The position numbers were made by a program, and so were the translations under genes. A stretch of DNA of 64,000 nt from Leptobrachium leishanense (lineage: Eukaryota > Chordata > Amphibia > Anura > Megophryidae). The notes beneath the pieces are model-generated. The model was not told the DNA's origin, searched no databases, and saw only the letters and a program-made list of their open reading frames with translations. The DNA lies in contig CM019066.1 in the NCBI GenBank assembly GCA_009667805.1, positions 118,311,690 to 118,375,689 on the forward strand. The letters are read 5' to 3'. Below are positions 1 through 64,000 of this stretch, piece by piece; within the stretch, counting starts at the first letter, position 1; each line of letters starts with the position of its first letter.

Positions 1-426
1 GGCTAGGGTCAAACGAAAGCATTTTTACACGCAAAGGTAAAAAAGGGCGTCCGAATGCATTGACGTATTTTTTCATGGAATACGCGAAAACGGTCATACG
101 ATGCACATTTTTGTGCGTGATTTTTTACGGATCCAAACCAGGAAACTTTGGGTGTCTGGACGTTATGTTGGCCGGACACGAGCAGAGTCTGACATCTCCT
201 AATCACACACACACACCGCTAGCGGACGCAGCGCACTCTGTACGTCCGTAGTAGCGGTTCTGCGTTCTCGAAAAAATGCGTTCATTTTCCACTTGCCTTG
301 CGCAGCCGGACTTTCGTGCGACCGTACTTCGTATATTGGCCGTCATTGCCCGTCATTTGCTGCTAGTGCGGCCGTGATTAAGTGCGCCTAAACGCACGTT
401 AAAAGTGCGCTGGTCTGACCCCAGCC
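1..426. mobile_element. TTAA-flanked MITE, family 1 (GGCTAGGGTCAGACG ends)
   Basis: Inverted ends GGCTAGGGTCAAACG...TCTGACCCCAGCC, followed by TTAA at 427-430; the left flank is cut by the window edge. The interior is the reverse of the copies at 17652-18078 and 50385-50810 (shared CGGCCGTGATT, ATGTTGGCCGGAC and GTACGTCC blocks). Non-coding. The superfamily is not certain; TTAA targeting suggests a piggyBac, Kolobok or Xenopus T2-like relative. Confidence 0.75.
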
Positions 427-456
427 TTAAGGGAAGTTCTTTATCGTCTATATCAA

Positions 457-577
457 TGGTTCCCAACCGTGATCCTCAAGTCCCTCTAACAGGCCAGATT
501 TTAAGGATCACCTTGTGGAAATGCAGACTGAATCCTGCAATCACTGAGCAGCAAATCATATCACCTGTGCTGTGCTT
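457..577. mobile_element. hAT-like terminal fragment
   Basis: Begins AATGGTTCCCAACCGTGATC, close to the CAGTGGTTCCCAACC terminus common in vertebrate non-autonomous hAT elements. It runs into a different element without its second end, so it is a truncated piece. Confidence 0.45.
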
Positions 578-991
578 CAGATTTTTTTTCAAAAAATGCC
601 TAAAACCTCCTGAACAATCTAAAAATAAAGACTTTTTACTGCAGAATAAAATGATAAACAGTCTATTAGATATTGAATTAAAACTGGAATATATTTAAAA
701 TTGACGGCTATGTGATTCGCCTGAATAAATCTGACGAATTAAACCACCGAATGACAGGGCACTTCACTGATATTCGTTAGCTTTTCGGTGTTTTCTGAAC
801 AGACAAACCATTGCTTCTCTAAGGGGGATTTGATTGCCCTCGAACTGGCACCGTACGTGCAGGCAATTCACCAGAATTTGGCAAATTGCCTGCTCTCTAA
901 ACCGCTGAATGGCCCCGAAATGGCACCGTACACTGAATTTCAGTGTCCAGTTACATTTCGTGGCCAAATCGTCTCTCTCAGAATAACCCTG
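578..991. mobile_element. Element with AT-rich core module and AGAATAACCCTG end
   Basis: Holds the recurrent core (TTACTGCAGAATA...TTAGATATTGAATTAAAAC...GATTCGCCTGAATAAA) at about 615-730. It ends in CTCAGAATAACCCTG, matching the inverted ends of 23711-23892 and 42332-43245. The left end is obscured by the neighbouring hAT-like fragment. Confidence 0.5.
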
Positions 992-1767
992 TTAGTATTT
1001 AATGTTGTACCTGAGAGTTGTTTGGTCTTAACCGTTAGATGTATAAAGGACACAATTTCAGTTGAGCTGGTAATCGTGGACCACTAATACAAAAATTCAG
1101 CACAAGATTATGCAGCTGGTATGTTTATTCAGTACCAGCTTTATGCAAGAACATTAGGCATCATGAATGACCCTCTCGTTAATGTTACTAGTCGAGTTAG
1201 GGCATAGAGTTTTTAAAGCATCTTTAAATTCGTTTATTAAGATGATGTAATCACTTCTATAGAAACTTCATGTGGTAAGAGCTCCTTCCAAAAAGCTAAG
1301 GCTAGATTCAGGAGTAAGTTTAACCAAGTCTCTACTACACATAGTCACGACTCACAGCCACTGACATTTATGGAGTTGGCAAGTTTACCATCCCCCTCTG
1401 TCAGATCAGTGCCAGGGCTGAGTGAGAATGGTTCTGCAGACAGGGTAAGTATTAGTACACTCAATGGGAGAAAAGGGATGAGGGGTGTGAGGAGGGTAGG
1501 AGCTCCTCCAAGGTAACCATCACGGCTCTTTAAGTTTCCACATTACAAAGGTCCTAATTCCACTCAAGCCATTAGCATTAATGAATGAACTATATAAATA
1601 ATAATAATAATGGCTGTAACAGCTGCCTAGAATAGCAATACCAAGGTCGCTTGGTATTCTCACTTGCAGCCACTGTTGAGCAACATTACTGGCTGCCAAA
1701 ACCTGGAGTTAAGCGATTTTGCATCTGCAAAACAGATAACTTAAAACACAAAGAAGCAGCTCACACA
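992..1767. other. Intronic sequence, nothing recognised
   Basis: Intron between exon 30 and the next exon outside the window. I see no exon-like frame with splice sites and no repeat ends. A short (AAT)n run sits at about 1598-1612. Confidence 0.5.
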
Positions 1768-2501
1768 GGGCTATATTACAATCTTTGCGCAACAACGCTT
1801 GCACAACGCCTGAATTTGTGCGCCAAGCGTTAAACGTTTACACGCGAAAATCACTGCTGGAATTACAATCCCCGCATGTTTTTTCATCCGTCGATCAATA
1901 ACGCTCATAAACTGGACGTGCACAAATGCTCGTGCAGTACCGTCACGCGCAGAAATCAGTGTGCGCACTGTTTTTTTCATGCGATTCAGCCAATCAGAAC
2001 TAAGAACCACAATTATCTCACGTTAAGTTTTTGCGCCTGCCAAAGTCAATCTGAGCATATATGCTGCAGCAATAATAAATGCACACACAACTTTTCCATT
2101 TTATTGGTTTTGTATGAGTAGAATGTGTAACTATACGTTGCTGCATTCTTTCTTTGGGCTGGTGTATTTGGGTTCGGCCAGGTCGTTCAGAGTTGCCATT
2201 AACACCAGCTTTTAGGAGTTGCTAAAATTATGCACGCAACTGCTATGCGTTAAATCCTGCGCATAGATTGTAATACCATCCGCGTACCAGCGCACATACG
2301 CATTTGCGCTCACAATGGTAAGTATAGGACACGCGCAGTACAGTAAGCTTGCGCAGCGTTCACGCAGGTTCACCCACGCTAGACAATTACGCGCATTTGT
2401 TGCGCTATGTAATACGGTGTTCGGCGCAAAGGGTTTTACCCCTCGCATTAATGTTTTTTTGCGCTGGCGCAAATGTTTGCGCGAAGATTGTAATTTAGCC
2501 C
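1768..2501. mobile_element. PIF/Harbinger-like MITE (GGGCT...TTTGCGC ends), copy 1
   Basis: Ends GGGCTATATTACAATCTTTG and the inverse CGAAGATTGTAATTTAGCCC, with ACA flanking both sides as a possible 3-bp duplication. The interior is unusually rich in GCGC/GCGCAAA. It shares interior blocks with 18409-19103 and 51375-52129 (CTTAACATTGTGAGCGCAAA, CCAATAAAATTGTG in either orientation). No transposase. Confidence 0.7.
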
Positions 2502-2988
2502 ACAGTCTTTCTGTATTTTCAGCTCCCTATTATTAGGTTGACCAGAATGGAGGCCTTGGAATCTATCCCTATCAGAAACAACTATTGACTCTACAAGTTA
2601 AAAACCAACACTGTCTGTAGTAATATTTATACTATAAAATCACATAATATTGATAATCCTATTGATAATAGTAATAACAAACCTTCAAAGACAGGTGATA
2701 TTCCTTGAAAATCAGATCAAGGTCATTAGATTTTAGAAACAGTACATTATAATGCACAGAATAGTGCTTGGTTATTTTTCAACTCCACATTTTCTTGAAT
2801 TTGGAATCACAAAGTAAAAAATGGTACTAATACTTCAGATAAATATATAGCTTGTCAGTTGAATGACAAAATGTAATTCCCTTCATTTTCTTATTTATTC
2901 TGGGAATTATTTGCTAATGTCAACTAATTAAATGGAATACTTATATATTCAACAGCATAATGTTTGAGCAGCATTGCATTTATTATCA

Positions 2989-61277
<58,289 letters not shown>

Positions 61278-61530
61278 CTAAAACGAGAATGAATTTTTAA
61301 ATTAGAAAAATTATTGTTGAAGGTGCTCAAGCCAATACATTTATACATACTTACAAATGTTGCAGTTATTTTTTTATTCTTTTATATATTCCTACATAAC
61401 TATAAATCCTGATCAAATTAAAATTATAATAAAAATGGCATGCTTTGTGTCAATAGGACTTGTCATTCTAATACCGTTCTGTCATTCTAATCCTTGTCAC
61501 CCATGGAGTGAATTCTATCCCTACAAACGA

Positions 61531-61735
61531 GTGAAGCACGGTTTAGCCGTGTGGAGAAAAGGTAACATCACTGCTTTTTAACCGTTGAGACACGGGTTCA
61601 AATCCCAATAAGAGCACCTCTCCAGTAAGTGTCTTTGAGCAAGACACCTAACGGCACATACTCGCCACCCAGGACATACTTTAAAACAAGAAAAATGTCA
61701 ATGTATCCTTCCTGGTAAAGAAAAAGAAAACCCCA
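61531..61735 (+). mobile_element. tRNA-derived SINE, copy 3
   Basis: GCACGGTTTAGCCGTGTGG head, B box GGGTTCAAATCC at 61594-61605, body GCACCTCTCCAGTAAGTGTC and tail CCTTCCTGGTAAAG. The head looks closer to a tRNA than in the other two copies. Confidence 0.8.
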
Positions 61736-62204
61736 AAACTTGCACCCTGATCAGCGCTTGGCCTCTCAATATCTAGGAAATGTGGGAGACTTGCGCACTG
61801 ACTGGCTATGTACCAATCAGATTTATGGGGATTATAACACACAATTCCACAGGTCTTTCCGCATAAAATACTATATTGTGTCAAAATGGGGATATGATTT
61901 CATTTTTCAATCGAACAGAGCTTTAATTTAACAATACTTTGAAGACTAAAAATAAAATCTACTATAGATTTTTTTAAAAACATTGGACCAAAGTATAAAT
62001 AAAATATTTAAGCATTTCGTGACTATCTTAGACATATAGTAACGCTAGTCTTGAAAAAAGCATGCATGTTAGACTTTCATCATAAGTAGCCCAACAATAC
62101 ATACGGCATGTGCAGTTTTTTGTGTTGTTGTATCTGAAGAGCTGGTGGAGACAACCAATGGCAATACATGTGTCTGTATAAGATTATGAGCTTAGATCTC
62201 TTGA
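61736..62204. other. Intronic sequence, nothing recognised
   Basis: AT-rich; no element ends or exon-like sequence seen in the intron upstream of exon 1. Confidence 0.35.
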
Positions 62205-62646
62205 ACCTTTTCACTAACAAGTGATTTTCCAAAAATCCACTGCCAGGAACCAGTGGATTTTTGGAAAAATATATATTTAATTAATTATACAGTATTTATT
62301 CCCCATATAACAACCTATTTGGCAGGCATTTGTCCCTATCTACTGGTCATATAGAGTTCTTGAAGTAGACCTACTGGTAACTACAACCCGTGTCTATGTG
62401 GCAGCTGTAGAATGCCCGATATGTCAGCGCATTCCTTAGGTGATTTTAACTAGTTTTAGTACCTTGGGCATTACACCCACAGGGCTAAAACGTTGACGTC
62501 ACCTTCTGGAGCCCAAAAGCAAACAAAATAAATTTGCAACAAATTAATTTCCTTTGCAATCATACAGCACATCCCCAGATTGCGTTAACATGATCTTGGG
62601 CTGCTGTGTGGCTACTGCTGATCGTGTGATCATGGTAGTGAAGGGA
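62205..62646. mobile_element. piggyBac-like short element B, copy 5
   Basis: Left flank TTGA (degraded TTAA), right TTAA at 62647-62650. Ends ACCTTTTCACTAACAAG and GTAGTGAAGGGA. Contains the CCACTGCCAGGAACCAGTGG palindrome. Confidence 0.72.
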
Positions 62647-62650
62647 TTAA

Positions 62651-63089
62651 ACCCTTTCATACCAAAAATGAGTATACTCAATCTTGAAAAGCACCTGCGG
62701 GTGCATAGATATTCAGTATGCTCGATGTGGACTAATTCTGCTCATTGCAAAGGAATTTAATTTATTGCAAAATAAATTCATTTGCCAAAGGGTTCCAGAA
62801 CATGCCCCTGAAATGTCAACACATTGGACATGACAGATGATTTGTTATAATTATTTGTAAAGCTTGGAGATCTGTTTTGCCTGCATGAAGCGAAGCAAAG
62901 CTCAAGCTATAGTGTACATGTAGTGGAGCATTTTGACATGCAGTAGAGCTTGCTTTTCAAATAGGGCTTATCTACAGTGACACAGACTCCTCTGGATATA
63001 TTTACTGTGTGGGTAATGTAAAATTATTCTCCATAAAACCACTGGGACCTTGTAGTAATTTTAAAGAAAATAACTTGCTGTTGATGGGG
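62651..63089. mobile_element. piggyBac-like short element B, copy 6, sharing a TTAA with copy 5
   Basis: Begins ACCCTTTCATACC right after the TTAA at 62647-62650 and ends GTTGATGGGG before TTAA at 63090-63093. Diverged, but keeps GTTCCAGAACATGCCCC and AAAACCACTGGGACC, the B-type landmarks. Confidence 0.55.
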
Positions 63090-63165
63090 TTAAATGATAC
63101 CATCATCATCAACTTTCACCTGTGTATAAGAAGCATATTGTGTATTTTCAAAACTCATACATTAA

Positions 63166-63414
63166 CGCTTTCCCTCCGCAGGACCTTCTTTGCTGTCCGT
63201 GCAGCGGGTGGGCCTTGAAGACGCGAGGCGTACAGGTACGCCCGGCTGTCTTCAATGGCCACCTTGGCCCCACCCCCACAGCCAATGGCACGTGTCGGCT
63301 GCATGGGTAGGCCAAATTAGAGGCCCACAGCGGCACCTGTTAGCGAGGTGTACCTGTACACCTTACTAGCATTAACCCCCACCCGACGGGCGATGCCAGC
63401 CCATCGTGAAGGGG
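63166..63414. mobile_element. Short GC-rich TTAA-type element
   Basis: TTAA at 63162-63165, right flank TTAC. Ends CGCTTTCCCTCC and CGTGAAGGGG. The interior has the ACGCGAGGCGTACAGGTACG, GTGTACCTGTACAC and GGGGTGGGG-type GC-rich foldbacks typical of the hairpin-rich piggyBac-like elements here. Confidence 0.55.
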
Positions 63415-64000
63415 TTACGACCAGGCCTCTGAACTGCAAATGTTGGATAAACACCCATCACTCCACTTGAAACTACAATAAATTGATTTTTGGAAAAGAC
63501 AATATGGGTCTAATTAACGGAATCAATAAAAACACATGAAATAAATGATGGCTGTTAGATATTCATTTAGAGAAAAGGATAAATTATTAAAAATTTCTAT
63601 TTATTTATGTACAACTTGCAAATTTTATTTTAGCATAAAATTGCTGCTGAGTGATGCACATAAATGCTGAAATTAATTTGATAAAACAATGGTTTTCATT
63701 CGTCTCTGCATAATAGCATTTTTCTTTTAGTGGCTTATTGTAATTTAGATGTTTCCAGAGCATGTTTTCTTCAGAGACTTACAGTACATTTTTAACCTAA
63801 TTTTTCCTTGGAACAGTGTGCTAATTATAGGAAATTATACAACTGTGGGAGTGTGATGATTTATGATGGAAAATATAAAATCTGGTGACTCCTTCATTAC
63901 AGAGATTTACAACATCCCCACACACAGAAAAATACAGTAACTACTCAAACTATTATTGAACTCCTAGCTTTTAAATTAACTCCTTAAGAATAATACATTT
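63415..64000. other. Intronic sequence to window end, nothing recognised
   Basis: No exon resembling the expected upstream ...AFPDFF...KFDGLWI segment of module 1 is found here. Confidence 0.4.

Noticed and set aside
61531..61605. Possible functional tRNA gene (good B box)
   Set aside because: No complete cloverleaf or terminator, and the same sequence continues into the conserved SINE body and LINE-type tail found at two other loci.
61278..64000. Search for the exon ending FDGLWI that should precede exon 1
   Set aside because: No sequence matching AFPDFF, EWW or KFDGLW on the minus strand was found; presumably it is beyond 64000.

Overview
This is vertebrate nuclear DNA, most likely from an anuran amphibian (frog or toad). 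The evidence is a large intron-rich gene on the minus strand with canonical GT-AG exons, embedded in a dense set of DNA transposons and MITEs. These include TTAA-targeting piggyBac-like and Kolobok-like elements, hAT-like elements with 8-bp target duplications, PIF/Harbinger-like elements and a Tc1 element. CR1- and L2-like LINE fragments and a tRNA-derived SINE are also present. The species cannot be named from the sequence.

The only host gene I can support is an intestinal alpha-glucosidase of glycoside hydrolase family 31 (maltase-glucoamylase / sucrase-isomaltase type). It fills the window on the minus strand: transcription runs from 64000 towards 1. I resolved 30 consecutive coding exons between 61277 and 2998. 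Their lengths sum to 3402 nt, which is 1134 codons in one continuous frame with every phase matching. The window opens in the middle of one GH31 catalytic module (at its catalytic DMNEPAS motif). It continues through that module's C-terminal beta domain, a P-type trefoil domain, and a second GH31 module up to just past its catalytic barrel. The N-terminal part of the first module lies beyond 64000 and the end of the second lies before position 1. The two modules share seven exons of identical length and phase and about 78% identity (193 of 248 residues, hand-counted). That suggests a recent internal tandem duplication and probably more than two modules in the whole protein.

Layout by coordinate, with gene exons throughout. 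1-3.0 kb: a TTAA-flanked MITE, a hAT-like fragment, a PIF/Harbinger-like MITE, then exon 30. 3.4-11 kb: two hAT-like elements, a CR1 LINE fragment, a foldback element, a 123-bp palindrome, a 140-bp tandem repeat, and a hAT-like element holding a piggyBac-like insertion. 11-24 kb: exons 29 to 21, MITEs, a SINE and a CT-rich minisatellite. 24-32 kb: a 2.9-kb hAT-like element with a nested piggyBac-like element and inverted 54-bp arrays, then a Kolobok-like element with another nested piggyBac-like element. 32-34 kb: a Tc1 element with long terminal inverted repeats and a transposase broken by one stop codon. 34-45 kb: exons 19 to 10, including one GC-AG intron. 45-64 kb: a second nested Kolobok/piggyBac pair, more MITEs, a minisatellite inside a short inverted-repeat element, and exons 9 to 1.

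No rRNA gene, functional tRNA gene, CRISPR array, promoter or polyadenylation site is supported.
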